64,000 bases of DNA, from NCBI GenBank assembly GCA_958510825.1, contig OY294045.1:94548988-94612987 (forward strand), read 5' to 3'. Position numbers and translations under genes: made by a program. Source of the DNA: Brachypterus glaber. Taxonomy: Eukaryota > Arthropoda > Insecta > Coleoptera > Kateretidae. The notes beneath the pieces are model-generated. The model had not been told where the DNA came from, ran no database searches, and was given only the letters and a program-made list of their open reading frames with translations. Of the stretch, positions 1 through 10,421 are shown in pieces (the first letter of the stretch is position 1; the number at the start of each line of letters is the position of its first letter).

Positions 1-429
1 CAATCTCTCGCAATATCTTGTTTAATTTCATTTTTTATACCTAAAAGCAGGTGAAAAATTATTATTTTTTAAATATTTTATACTTTATTATAAAAATTTT
101 AATCAATTGTTTTCCTCGGGAATACGCAGAATAAAAACTATTTGTATATATTTTTTTACTCTATTTAAAACGCTTCGCACCTAGTTTTGGGCCATCATCA
201 GTTAACTAAAAATAAACAATACAATTATAAAAGTAAATAATAAGCAAAAACATTTAGGTAATAAATTAAAAATAATGTTATAAATTATATAAATATTATG
301 CGTAAATCTAAATAAGATTTAGTTACTTACAAAATAAAATTGAGAAAAAAATGGTAATTATTAATTAAATAAATATTAACCTACATAGAAATAAAATATT
401 CTTGTAAAATTTCTTGTACACTGACATAA
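1..429. other. AT-rich stretch, no gene seen
   Basis: I see no coding region, RNA gene or clear repeat here. It precedes the first CCCAGGTAGCAA MITE. Confidence 0.5.
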
Positions 430-1213
430 CCCAGGTAGCAAAATAACATGGCATTCACGTCAAAGCCACGTTAATATGTGACATGTGATGTTAAGATTGT
501 AGACACATTTAACAAGAATGTAGCATGGTGGGGATGTCCTAAGTCCGCCCCTAATAACATCACACAATGACATCCCGAAAATAACGTGTTTGTGACATCA
601 TAAATCCACATTCCTGCGCTGGTATATCTAATATCATATGGATGCTGTTACTGGTACTCTAATATTTAAATAATATCCTAGGATATTAGCTTTTTCTAAA
701 TAAAAACATTAAAAACGCCATAACCCTATAAACAATTTCGTAATTAAAATCAATCAGTAATTGAAACAATCACAGATTGAAACAGATAGATTCTAAATAC
801 GAAATTGCAGATTTATCGGAGAATATTTTCCCTTAATCCATGTCCGTGGTCTTAAGAAGCCCGGCAGAGCCTCCTATCCATTGGAAATCGAATAATGTGT
901 ATACAATTTCCTTATAATGATTTACTCTATCAACATCATCTTATATCGATTTTTTTGCTTTCAACGTCGGTGAGAAGCAAAATAACATGACATTCACGTG
1001 AAAGCCACGTTAATATGTGACATGCGATATATTCACAGCGTTGGTAAATATTTGTTATTAAATAACATGGTTGTCACGTCACACGTGTTACGTTGCAAAT
1101 GTGATGTTAAATACATGTTATTTTTCAATATTATGTGATGTTATGATTTAGTTTAAAAATACACCCAAAAGTGATGTTAATTTCTTGTAATATAACATCC
1201 CTTGCTACCTGGG
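430..1213 (+). mobile_element. MITE family A (CCCAGGTAGCAA termini), copy 1
   Basis: The ends are CCCAGGTAGCAA and its exact reverse complement TTGCTACCTGGG. Bases AA flank both sides, a candidate 2-bp target duplication. Near-identical copies lie at 21328-22101 (reverse) and 53302-54065. The left ~60 bp recur inside the element near 976-1030. The interior is dense in the word AACATCAC/GTGATGTT and in CACGTG. No coding capacity is visible, so it must be non-autonomous. The superfamily is uncertain. Confidence 0.85.
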
Positions 1214-1562
1214 AAAATTGACAAATTAAAAAAAATTACCCCCAAAATTACCTTTTTAGGTGAGCAAAATTGACAGTATTTACTACGATGTCACCAAGGA
1301 AAACAATTATTAAATATTTTTGGGCAAAGAACTTTATTAAACAAAAATTTTAATCTCTTGTTTAATTTTAAATACAAGATCTATGCGTAGATTTAGAAAG
1401 GGGGGAAATCTATATAAAAAACGCACCAAAAATGAAAAATAATTTAAAATTTCTGTTGTCCGACCCTGTTATTGTAATGAAAGTGACAACTCTGCTTATA
1501 ATAGATAGGATACGTAAAGCAAATTGACGGACATGTGAATGAAAAAACAAAAATTAGCATAA

Positions 1563-1633
1563 GCATCGGTGGTTCAGTGGTAGAATGCTCGCCTGCCACG
1601 CGGGCGGCCCGGGTTCGATTCCCGGCCGATGCA
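1563..1633 (+). tRNA. tRNA-Gly (anticodon GCC)
   Basis: This is a 71-nt intronless tRNA gene. The acceptor stem GCATCGG pairs with CCGATGC, followed by A at the discriminator position, and the 3' CCA is not encoded. The A box (TGGTTCAGTGG) and B box (GGTTCGATTCC) are intact. The anticodon GCC at 1595-1597 sits in a 7-nt loop closed by CTCGC/GCGGG. A T6 run six bases downstream can end Pol III transcription. The sequence matches the strongly conserved animal tRNA-Gly(GCC). It lies between MITE copy 1 and a foldback element whose left arm starts about 20 bp downstream. Confidence 0.98.
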
Positions 1634-1638
1634 GGCTC

Positions 1639-1644
1639 TTTTTT
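1639..1644 (+). terminator. Pol III T-run terminator of tRNA-Gly
   Basis: Six consecutive T residues begin five bases after the tRNA 3' end, the usual Pol III stop signal. Confidence 0.8.
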
Positions 1645-1654
1645 ATTTGAAATA

Positions 1655-2711
1655 CATATCGATTGCGTAGAATGAAAAGCTCGTATATCGGTTATCAATA
1701 AATTTGTCACTGACATTAAATGTCTTTGTCAAAACTTAAAAATGTAGGGGAGATTATATCACCATGTGCATATTTTTTTCTTGTAAGCCCTATTTTTCAA
1801 AAATAAATATATTTTACTTAAAATTTTTTCACTATTCAAATTTGCTTTACATTTTGCTTTCCACCAAAATCTCGGAATACCTACTGTCCGAGAAGTAGCT
1901 GGAAAGCAGTCCTTGGATTGGTAAAAAAATCATGTTTTGTATTGCCTATTTTTGCGTTTTATGGCTTTATATGCAAAAACACATTTAAGTAAAAAAATCT
2001 GTCTGTAGGTCTGTCGGTACACAACTATAAATTTCCCGATTCAATTTTTTTTTTTGGTGATTCTCGGGCCCGCGGGTTGGGAAAGTTTTTGGATGAAAAT
2101 CTTGCATAACTTGAGAGAATCCGTAATAAACCAAATTTTTGCTCCTCCAATAGAGGTTATGTGATATTATAAAATAGTAAAAATACTTATTTAGCCAAAA
2201 ACAATCGGGAACAATTTTAAAATGTGCTATTGCGTAATCATTTGAAAACGATCCACCCCAAATACCTTGTAAACTAAGCACAATATAAAAAGTAACAATT
2301 ATTTCATTTTGTGCTTAGTTTGCGAGGTATTTGGTGTGGATTATTTTCGAATGATCACCCTACCCTGTATTACGCAATAGCATATTTCAAAAATGTTACC
2401 GATTGTTTTCGGCGAAATAAGTATTTTTTACAATTATTTTAGGACAAAAATAACTATTTTATTTCAATTAACTTTTATTGGACTGGCAAAAATTCAATGA
2501 TTTTTAACATTGCCTTTGCTTAATAAAGTTTAGATATAATATTCGTTAAAGAAGCTACCTTGGTTTTGCTTTTATTTATCGGTAATTAAAAAATTATCTG
2601 TGATCTCATCTCCCCTATAGTATAAAACTATTGACGTTCACATTGAATGTCAGTTTAAAAATTCAATATGTCAAAAAAATATCCGAGCTTTTCATTCTAC
2701 GCGATCGATAT
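1655..2711. mobile_element. Foldback element beside tRNA-Gly
   Basis: The outer arms are inverted copies: 1655-1683 contains GCGTAGAATGAAAAGCTCG, and 2684-2711 contains its reverse complement with one change. Inner blocks (about 2165-2285 and 2290-2430) are also inverted copies around a centre near 2287, including the aligned word ATTGCGTAAT/ATTACGCAAT. The whole ~1.06 kb is therefore one large imperfect palindrome. No transposase is seen. Confidence 0.65.
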
Positions 2712-2715
2712 GCCT

Positions 2716-3118
2716 ATTTTTTGTGGCGCAGCGGTTACTAACCAAGTTAGGGAATATGTATTTCTCTCTCTTTTTAACTCATCAAATAAACAGAGAAAGA
2801 GTAACATACTGGTTAATCGGCGTTATCACAAAAAATTGACTATAGATACAACCAGCTTTACGGAGCTGCGTCAAAAATTAAAAGTGAGCATGATTGGTAA
2901 CGTAAATAACGGTAGGTACCTACTAGATAGTTTACTTTTTTTGTGAGTAAATCACTATAAATTTATAATAAATCACTTATTATTCGATTGTATCCTAGTA
3001 ACAAAAAACCTGGCCTGCTATTTATGTTTGCGTAGTTTAATCCTACGTGGTTGTTAGTCAATTTTTGTGGTAATGGCGTTTAACCTGTATGTATCTATTT
3101 CTCTGTTAAAATTTAAGT
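2716..3118. repeat. Inverted-repeat element, shared with 44276-44403
   Basis: The segment 2716-2850 (TTTTTGTGGCGCAGCGGTTA onward) has an inverted relative at about 3048-3118 and a direct relative at 44276-44403. This is a dispersed, probably MITE-derived repeat. The short reading frame through it is not conserved as protein. Confidence 0.55.
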
Positions 3119-3370
3119 TAAAAAAAAACCGACTATTGATAGCATTAATTCAAAATGCGGGGTCTTTGTATGGCTTGGTTTACGTCATGCGCAAGAATAT
3201 ATCTTGCTAGATTTTTTGCGCGGTTTTCGCCGCGTGGTTTAAGGCTTAAGGTTTTACGCAAAAAAATGTAGTTTACCTATATTTGGAATAAATGGTTATA
3301 TGACAAAATATTTTGCTCTTAAAAGTTAAAATATTTTTCAATTTTTATTTTGTTCTTTTTGGCTTTTTGA

Positions 3371-4042
3371 ATATCGTCATCTAAAGGCTCTAACGGTCTA
3401 ACTCCAAAACGTCATATTTTTCAGGAGACGTAAAAAACGATTTAAAGCTTAATTATAGCAATTTAGAACTTTAAAACTAGCTTGTTCACAGGTAAAAATG
3501 TTTGAAATGTGTTAATGTATTTAAAACTTTTCATTGTTATCTATTTTATATAAATTATTTGAAAATTAAATTTTAACCACAGAATCTAAATTCACTAATG
3601 GTCTAACTCCAAGGGAAGATAAAAGAGGATACCTATCGTATTATATCTCGTAATATTATTACAAAAAATTTATATTTTTATATTTAATATATAATATTAC
3701 TACTAGGTAGGCATAATATATATAAATTATTAATGGCAATAATTATAATTATCATCAAACAGTAAATTAACAAATATTTGAAACGGTATCCCCTGTTGTC
3801 GAGAAATAGTTTGACATTAGTGACAGTTCTCATTTAATTGTTTTCTCACAATCATATGATGGAGTTAGACACTTAGCGACTTAAAATATTTACATTTTTG
3901 CATTTTTTGAGGCTGATATTGGTTTAATGCAACTTTTTTTTTTTTGAAGTATGTTGGTAATCAGATAATGAAGCAAATTTGATAAAAATCTCATTTTTGA
4001 AAAATTTGGAGTTAGACAACTAGAGCCTTTAGTGGACGATAT
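3371..4042. mobile_element. TIR element (ATCTAAAGGCTCT ends), copy 1
   Basis: The left end has CGTCATCTAAAGGCTCTAAC and TCTAACTCC. The right end carries the inverse: GGAGTTAGAC, then AGAGCCTTTAG and ACGATAT. The element is about 670 bp with no coding capacity. Its left half reappears almost unchanged at 63229-63578, downstream of MRRF. ATAT borders both ends and may be target duplication or part of the TIR. Confidence 0.7.
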
Positions 4043-4172
4043 GTGTTTTTAATTATATTTTTTTTTTCCGGAAAATTTATTTTTTAACTTAATTTTTCTT
4101 ATATCTTTTGAAATAATGAAAAAATCTTGCTATTAAGAACACTTTAATAAAAAACTAAATAAATATATGAAC

Positions 4173-4217
4173 AGTTCCAACGTTTCGAAGGTAGTTTGTC
4201 CCTTCTTCTTCACGGTA
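4173..4217 (-). ncRNA. Hammerhead-like motif, locus 1 (candidate)
   Basis: Read on the minus strand: CC (stem I), GUGAAGA, one extra A, stem II GAAGG/CCUUC (5 bp, 9-nt loop), GAA, the self-complementary ACGU, U, then GG closing stem I. This follows the hammerhead order with C3 changed to G and one extra base after position 9. Activity is unknown. Confidence 0.35.
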
Positions 4218-4940
4218 AAAATTAAAATTAATGTTTTATTATATATTTTTTGTTTGCAGCAATATTTTTTGTCTAATATTGACTTGAAAGTGGGTATTTG
4301 TGTGTATTCTTTTCTCGATTCTTTCTCTCCTACACGGTAACTTTTCCTTGTTAATAAATCACACAATTTAGATTTATTCTTCAAAGCAACAATGAAATAT
4401 TAATCCTTTAATTTCCTTACAAATCGTGAGGATTATGAATTATGAACAACATCAATAAAATTTTCTGTGTTCAATTCCTAATAAGTATTTTCAAATTTAC
4501 GAGCGATGTTACAATTACAAGAATATATTGATAGATGAAAATTTATCGCCTTGTTCCAACGCTACAGAAAGTGTAGTTTGTTCTTGATCTTACATAGCTG
4601 CAATAAATCCGATATTTGTAATAGTCATATGAACATAATACAATTCATAGTATTATTAATTTGAGCCATTTCACCTCAATCATTATTTATATCGATAAAA
4701 AATCTAACACAGAAAATAAAATTAAAATGTTCTTATCAGGCGCACCTATTTCTAGATGCGCTGGTATAGTATTGCGTTTAAAATAATACTTATCTGCTAT
4801 ATGTTCTTTACCTAAAAAATATTATTAGTCAATACCTTACCAAAGTTTAAAAATTTTGCTTAAATAAAAAATTTTTAATAAAATTCTTGGTAAATCGTTA
4901 AAATAATTAAAAAAGAACGAAAAACTGAATAAAAGTTTAA

Positions 4941-4985
4941 CTTGTAACGTTTCGGGATCTATTCTGATCCCGTTTTCAAAGAAAA
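4941..4985 (-). ncRNA. Hammerhead-like motif, locus 2 (candidate)
   Basis: Minus strand: UUGAAAA, an extra C, a perfect 6-bp stem GGGAUC/GAUCCC with loop AGAAUA, then GAA, ACGU and U. C3 is U and G8 is A relative to the hammerhead core. The layout equals the other loci but the stem sequence is unrelated, which looks like conserved structure. Confidence 0.35.
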
Positions 4986-5924
4986 TTATTAGTTTTAAAG
5001 AATTTGTGCAATATTTGGCTTTATCAATCAAATCACGAATGTCAAAATATGTAATTTCGAGGTAATTGAAACACCCGTAACAATAAAAAGGTATAGAGAA
5101 ATTAATTTGGAAAAGGCGTTTTTGTTAAAAACGTGTAGAGAAGTTAATTTGGAATAAACTTTTTTATTGAAAAGAGGGCAAAGTTAAGTTACCGCGTAAT
5201 ACTTCATCATTAAGTATTGGTGTCCAAATATTAGATAATTAACTAAATAAATAAATTATAGATTCTAATTAACATAATACAAATTTCAGTCTTTCTAGAC
5301 CAGTATATAACAAAAATTTTGCCCCATGATATTTTGTTAGAAGATACTCTCAGAGTATTACTCTGTAGATAAGTATACATACAAGTTATTCAATAGACAT
5401 AAATGGTTTCGTCTCAATAGGTGGTTGGTATACACAACAATAAAAACAGTTGTAGATCCGATAGTCGCCTATTCAAATGTTCCCGACTCAGGAATCCTGA
5501 GTATAAATCCCAGCCCATTTGTCAGGAATTGTATGCCTGAGTGCGAACTTATTCGGCTTCTTCCAATTCATGCTAAATATAGAGCTTTTTAATCTCGCTT
5601 TATAAGAGCCAGGTTTCACTTATTAAAAGTGGGTTTTAGAAAGGTGAAGTATATTGATATGTAGGGTAGAGACGGATAAGTCGGATATATGGGGGAAAAT
5701 GGGCTATAGGTTATACTCTAAATGTGGCTTTACATGCCTAAACATTAAGGTTTTTAATCTTAATCTTACGTGGGCTTTAGGTGAGGCTTTTGCTGTTTTA
5801 TAAAAATGAACGTAACTTTTTACTTTTCAAAACTATAATTTTACTATTTTAAGTATGTGCGTTTTTGTTTAGAAAATAGTCTTTGGATATACTCGGAGTA
5901 CTTACTCCAGGTACACTGAGATAA
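4986..5924. other. AT-rich stretch, no gene seen
   Basis: Both strands were examined. I find only short, unconserved reading frames and no clear repeat arms. Confidence 0.45.
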
Positions 5925-6633
5925 ATTTTTACATCCACGTGCATGGGTTATTTACTTGCAGCTGCTGCTGATATGAATTTACACTCGAAGCGTTTATATA
6001 AATGCTGTGTGTATTATATTTTTACATCCAGTGTGTAAAGTTTACACACTGCGGCTAGAGCTTTTTACCTAAAACCCTTCAATTTATTAAAAAAAAATAG
6101 AATAAACATTTTGTTATTTTTCTATTTATGAATAGTGTTTTATGGAAAAACTACACAACAGAAAAATAAAACGTATATTCGTAATCAGCGCTACAAAAAC
6201 TACCAATATAAAATAGAAACAGAAAACATACACAACTAAAAATTTGCAGGCCAGTGTTACCGCCTAAATAAGTAAAATATTATAAAATGTATGTTTTAAG
6301 GATATTGTATTAATCACACTTTTTAAATATTTACTTTTAATCAACACTTACCAATTATTTCTTTGAAAAATCTAGCACACACAAAATTATACGTACGCTC
6401 TTACAAACGTAAACAATTATAATGGTTGACAGCCACCAGACTCGATGAAGTAGAGATTCTGGCTTCTCGAGTCACGTGACTAGCTTAACGCCAGCGATTG
6501 GCTGGCTTGTACATCAGAAGTGTGATTTTTACACTTCGGGTGTATTATTGATAAAGATATGTTTATAAAAATACACTTTCTTGAGCTCCGAGTGTATTGT
6601 TGCAGAAGGTATGGATGTAAAAATACACACTCT
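5925..6633. repeat. Repeat rich in GTGTAAA/TTTACAC words, split by the LTR element
   Basis: TTTTTACATCC, TTTACACAC, TACACTTCGGGTGTA and related words recur here and again at about 17269-17385, on the other side of the retrotransposon. The LTR element therefore probably inserted into an older repeat rich in this word. Its outer limits are unclear. Confidence 0.4.
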
Positions 6634-6637
6634 ATGT

Positions 6638-8679
6638 TGTAACCTTTGCTTTTAGCTCGGTTTACTAAATTATAACATTTTATATTGTAATGGTAGCCCC
6701 ATACAATTAAACTTGTTTAATTTACCTGTTTGTTATTTCCTAGAACGTCATAGGTATCATTTTTAAGTATTTTGTCTCATATTATGTTTATGGGGGCCCA
6801 TGTTTAGGATGGTATTCTCCGAAAGCAGAATTTCTAAACATGCCACAATCGTAGGATCACTAGGAGCACTGTCAATTCTTATTCTAGGCTTGGATTTCCA
6901 TAAATATACATTAATTATAAAGAAAAACTAAATAAACTTCAATATTTAGTTTTCAAAATTAAACCTAACCTCACACGTCAAAAATATTTGGTCTACAAAC
7001 CAAATATATAGCTTCAGGCTTCTGTCGCAAGTGGTGTGCAGGATTTGGCGCATAGATGTCGCTAGTATGCAGATTTTGTAATATTTTGTAAAAAGATTAT
7101 TTTAAGATATTTCGGGCTTAGTTTTATTTAGAGCATTTAAAATTGCTTTAAAATGTATTGTAAAACGTATTAAAATAGTATTAGCTAATTTTGCTTCAGT
7201 AAAATTGTTTTTTTTTTAATTTGATAAGTTGCTAACTTCATGCCAGGAAATCATATTTTTGATAATTATTGAAATTTAAACAATCAAAGTTAACTATAAT
7301 AATTCTTAAGCCAGTTTAATGAACCTTTTAACTAAAAACAATTAATTTTCAAAACAAATAAAATTAAGTTTTTAAGATTTGTTTTTGACAGATCGAAGCT
7401 ATCTTCATAGCGCCCTTCTTGTTAAAATGGGCGAGGCAGCAAGTCGCAATAAGTAGAAAGTGTCTAAAAACTTTTTAATTGGTGTATTTCACTTAATTAA
7501 ATGAATGTTAATGCTTGGTTTAAGCGTATTCTATAATTTAAGTACAAAATGGATAGATAAAACACTCCTAGGAATAAAAAACCTTTCTACAAGAAACGAA
7601 ATTGGAAGCCACCGGTTTGGCGAATAAAACCGGTCGCACGCTGAGACGCTCGCTGAGTCGCGCGCTGAGACGCACGCTGAGTCGCACGCTGGGTCGCACG
7701 CCGGTTCGAATTTCGATCGATTTCTTGGTCGTTTGTTTGATACGATTTCTGAGAAGCACCTAATTAGTAGAGATGAAGCTTGGTATCCTGTATTGTTGGT
7801 TCTCTGAATGTACCACTCCAGTTATTCGTTCTGGTTAGTGGATTCTTGGGGTTCCAATAGTTGGAAATCGTCATATGTCCAAGGTGGGACACCTTTCCTT
7901 CTAGTTAACTGCCAAGGTGACTCTATGGATTTTTAAGGTATTTATCAAGCATATTTGTATTGTTCCGTTTGAGATTCCAAGCGAAAAACCAAATGTTGTC
8001 TCCCTTCATGGGGCTGTATCATCACCGGATTATTTTGTAATTGTAAATTGATATCGACTAATGTATTTTTAAAATGTTTAATGTATGTCTAAGATTAATT
8101 TTATGAATAAGTTATACTTATTATCGGCCGGCCTTAATAACATGAGTACTCATTATTAAAGGTTAAATAGATTCTTAAAATTTGTCTGTAGGATCCAAAT
8201 TTCCATTAAAGGAAAACATTTGCTAATTTACTTGCTCTGGAGTGAATATCATTAAATAGTTTACTTTGGGGTGCATACCAAAAAACCTGGAAATGCTATT
8301 TATTTCAGAGAAAGTTCACATTTGTGCGGCACGATCCTACGGATAAAAACTATTGTAACATTTTGTTATCAATCAATATTTATTTTTTTGTCTCACTATT
8401 GTTAATAAAACTAATAATTAATTAACTTTTTGTGCATTATTTGTCAATCTATTTTTCAGCTGTGTTTTGTTTTGATATAAAGCTTATGCCCCCTCACTTG
8501 TCTATTTTAGACTGGCGCCCACAAATATAACGACTGGTTATAATCAAAAATTATAAGGAACTCCACCCGCGACCCACGCTCTCCAAAAAACTTTAATAGC
8601 TCCGTGGTATGCAGCCTTTCTCCTTGGATGTTTTATAAATTGTAGGTTACAATTTTTTAACACCAAGGCAAGGGTTACA
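6638..8679 (+). repeat. 5' LTR (2042 bp)
   Basis: It begins TGTAACC and ends GGTTACA, a 7-bp perfect inverted terminus with TG...CA ends. It is nearly identical to 15226-17264. It should hold the Pol II promoter and poly(A) signal, but I cannot place the start site with confidence. An AATAAA lies near 8404. A GC-rich minisatellite sits in the middle. Confidence 0.95.
7633..7704 (+). repeat. 12-bp GC-rich minisatellite in the 5' LTR (6 units)
   Basis: Six tandem units of consensus GTCGCACGCTGA, each with several CpGs, stand out in AT-rich surroundings. The same array is in the 3' LTR at 16221-16292. A minus-strand frame through it gives an Arg/Ser/Val-rich peptide that is a by-product of the repeat. 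A regulatory role in the LTR is possible but unproven. Confidence 0.85.
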
Positions 8680-8684
8680 AATTA

Positions 8685-8697
8685 TGGCGCCCAACGT
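8685..8697 (+). promoter_or_regulatory. Primer binding site for tRNA-Lys(CUU)
   Basis: TGGCGCCCAACGT starts 5 nt after the LTR end. It is complementary to the 3' end of tRNA-Lys(CUU) including CCA, over 13 nt. It primes minus-strand DNA synthesis. Confidence 0.88.
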
Positions 8698-9073
8698 TAT
8701 TTTTGGATTTTAGAGTTCAATTTAAGAAATTTTTGATTTTTAATTTTTGCTTAATTTGTAGTAAAATTTTTGTCGTTAATTCTCCCCACCCTCCTTCTCC
8801 ATTATAAGCTTTATACAAGACGGACTATGCTGTGATTGGGAAGTAATGACAAAAATAGTTGTGGTAAATTTTTTGGTGATACAGCTGTTTTTATTTTTTG
8901 GGCATTTTCTGTGTTTGAGTGTATTTGAATAAAATTGAGATATTTTTTCAAATCGGTAATTGATAGACCAGTTACGGTTTATGATTTTTTTTGTGTTTCA
9001 AAGTTTTTTTTACGGTATAGCCAGCCTCTGTGATAATTTTTTTACTTTGTAATTTTTGGGAAATTTATTAAAT
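8698..9073 (+). other. Leader between primer site and gag
   Basis: This is the untranslated leader of the retrotransposon RNA, expected to hold packaging signals. It is AT-rich with no ORF. I see no defined motif. Confidence 0.5.
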
Positions 9074-10372
9074 ATGGATCCCAATCTTTTGCTGAACCAT
9101 GAGGTAAATTATGAATTGCTTATCAGAAAAAGGTCTACGCGGTTAGATATTGAAGTAAAAAGAAAAGCACTTAAGAAACTGTTATTAGATAATTTTAATA
9201 TTTTTTCGGACCCAAAAATAGAAGTTGAAAGAGAAAGGGCGGAAATTACGCAAAGTCAAATTGCTTTATCTAGATTAATAAATGAATTTGATAATTTAAG
9301 TGAATCTGCTGGGGGGGATCGTAAGAAAATTGACTCTAGAATTTTTCATGTTAAAAATAGGTTAAATAATGCACCTTCTTATAGAGCGCAGGATGAATTA
9401 GAGACTTTTCAAGATTTTGTTGATGACCACCAAATTAGATTACTTTCATATGAATGTGATTACCTTGAAAAATTAGAACAAAAAGTGGATAACGCACAAA
9501 CGGTCACTGTGTCTAGTTTTAATTCTGAAATGGTAACTAATAACTTGGTTAATTTAAATAGTAGTGGTGTTAGCAATATTTCGCAGGGTAGTGTACCGGT
9601 ATATAAGTGGAAAATAACTTTTGATGGCAATTCAAAAAATACTGTTAGATTTTTAGAAAAAATAGAACAAGTTAGGTTGGCTAGAAATACTGCTAAAGAG
9701 GTTTTGTTTAATTCGGCCGTTGATTTATTTACAGATTCGGCTTGGGATTGGTTTATTTCGGTAAAGGATAATGTTAAAAATTGGGATGAGTTAATAACTG
9801 CACTTAAACAGGATTTTCTTCCAATGGACTTTGATGATGCAATATGGACAGAAATTAAAAATAGGAAACAAGGTTATAAAGAAAGGGTCTCACTATTTAT
9901 TAGCGATATTAGGAATTTGTTTAATAGATTATCGGGTAAAGTAGATGAATTGACAAAAATTAAATATATTAAAAAGAATTTGTTGCATTGTTATGTAGGA
10001 CCTCTCTCTGTTATAACAATTAATTCAGTTCAAGAACTTTTATCATATTGCAGAAATTTAGAAAATGATTTAAAACCGTTTAATTATAATCAAACCAATA
10101 ATAGCAGCAATAGTAACAATTTTCAACAAAATTTTAAGCCAAAAGTACAAATTAATGAAGTAAAGTGTTGGTCTTGTAACAAATTCGGTCACATAAAAAA
10201 TAATTGCACGGAAAAACAGATAAGATGTTTTGGTTGTAATAAGATAGGTGTAATAAAACCTAACTGTCCAGATTGCAAGTCAAAGCCAGTTCAAAACAAA
10301 CCTTCTGTTTGTGAATGCAATAGTAAATCAAATAAAGGGGTGGGTAATGATAATAATCAGGCAAAAAACTAG
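9074..10372 (+). CDS. gag: Gag polyprotein of the LTR retrotransposon
   Basis: The 432-residue product starts at the first ATG (MDPNLLLNHE); an in-frame TTG six codons upstream has no support. The first ~140 residues are charged and helix-prone, a likely coiled-coil or matrix-like region. Residues of roughly 175-350 have the retrotransposon capsid pattern, with FDGNS, AWDWF, W.EL...L...F and a basic KNRKQGYKERVSLF segment. Near the C-terminus one clear zinc knuckle fits CX2CX4HX4C (CWSCNKFGHIKNNC). A second (CFGCNKIGVIKPNC) has valine instead of histidine, so it may bind zinc weakly or not at all. A low-complexity Asn/Ser tail follows. The last sense codons, AAA AAC before TAG, form the slippery site for making Gag-Pol. 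The protein assembles cytoplasmic particles and binds the element RNA. Confidence 0.93.
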   Translation: MDPNLLLNHEVNYELLIRKRSTRLDIEVKRKALKKLLLDNFNIFSDPKIEVERERAEITQSQIALSRLINEFDNLSESAGGDRKKIDSRIFHVKNRLNNAPSYRAQDELETFQDFVDDHQIRLLSYECDYLEKLEQKVDNAQTVTVSSFNSEMVTNNLVNLNSSGVSNISQGSVPVYKWKITFDGNSKNTVRFLEKIEQVRLARNTAKEVLFNSAVDLFTDSAWDWFISVKDNVKNWDELITALKQDFLPMDFDDAIWTEIKNRKQGYKERVSLFISDIRNLFNRLSGKVDELTKIKYIKKNLLHCYVGPLSVITINSVQELLSYCRNLENDLKPFNYNQTNNSSNSNNFQQNFKPKVQINEVKCWSCNKFGHIKNNCTEKQIRCFGCNKIGVIKPNCPDCKSKPVQNKPSVCECNSKSNKGVGNDNNQAKN

Positions 10373-10421
10373 TAAGTTTGGAGCATGGTGTTGGCGCATG
10401 CTCTGTGAAGTCAAAAGCCAA
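10363..10421 (+). promoter_or_regulatory. -1 ribosomal frameshift signal (A AAA AAC plus pseudoknot)
   Basis: The heptamer A AAA AAC (10363-10369) is in the correct phase of gag and directly precedes the gag TAG. Slipping by -1 leads straight into the pol frame. Eleven bases on, GAGCATG (10381-10387) pairs with CATGCTC (10397-10403) around a 9-nt loop. Within the loop TTGGC (10391-10395) is complementary to GCCAA (10417-10421). Together these give an H-type pseudoknot, the standard stimulator of -1 frameshifting. The site and pairing are seen in the sequence; the function is inferred. Confidence 0.87.

Noticed and set aside
2668..2946. 92-codon frame beside the tRNA
   Set aside because: It runs through the end of a foldback and a dispersed repeat, and the relative at 44276-44403 does not keep the frame.
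7568..7759. Arg/Ser-rich 63-codon frame in each LTR
   Set aside because: It comes from the 12-bp repeat and is not supported by any conserved feature.
9056..9073. Upstream TTG start for gag
   Set aside because: Eukaryotic translation would use the ATG at 9074; the extra six codons carry no feature.
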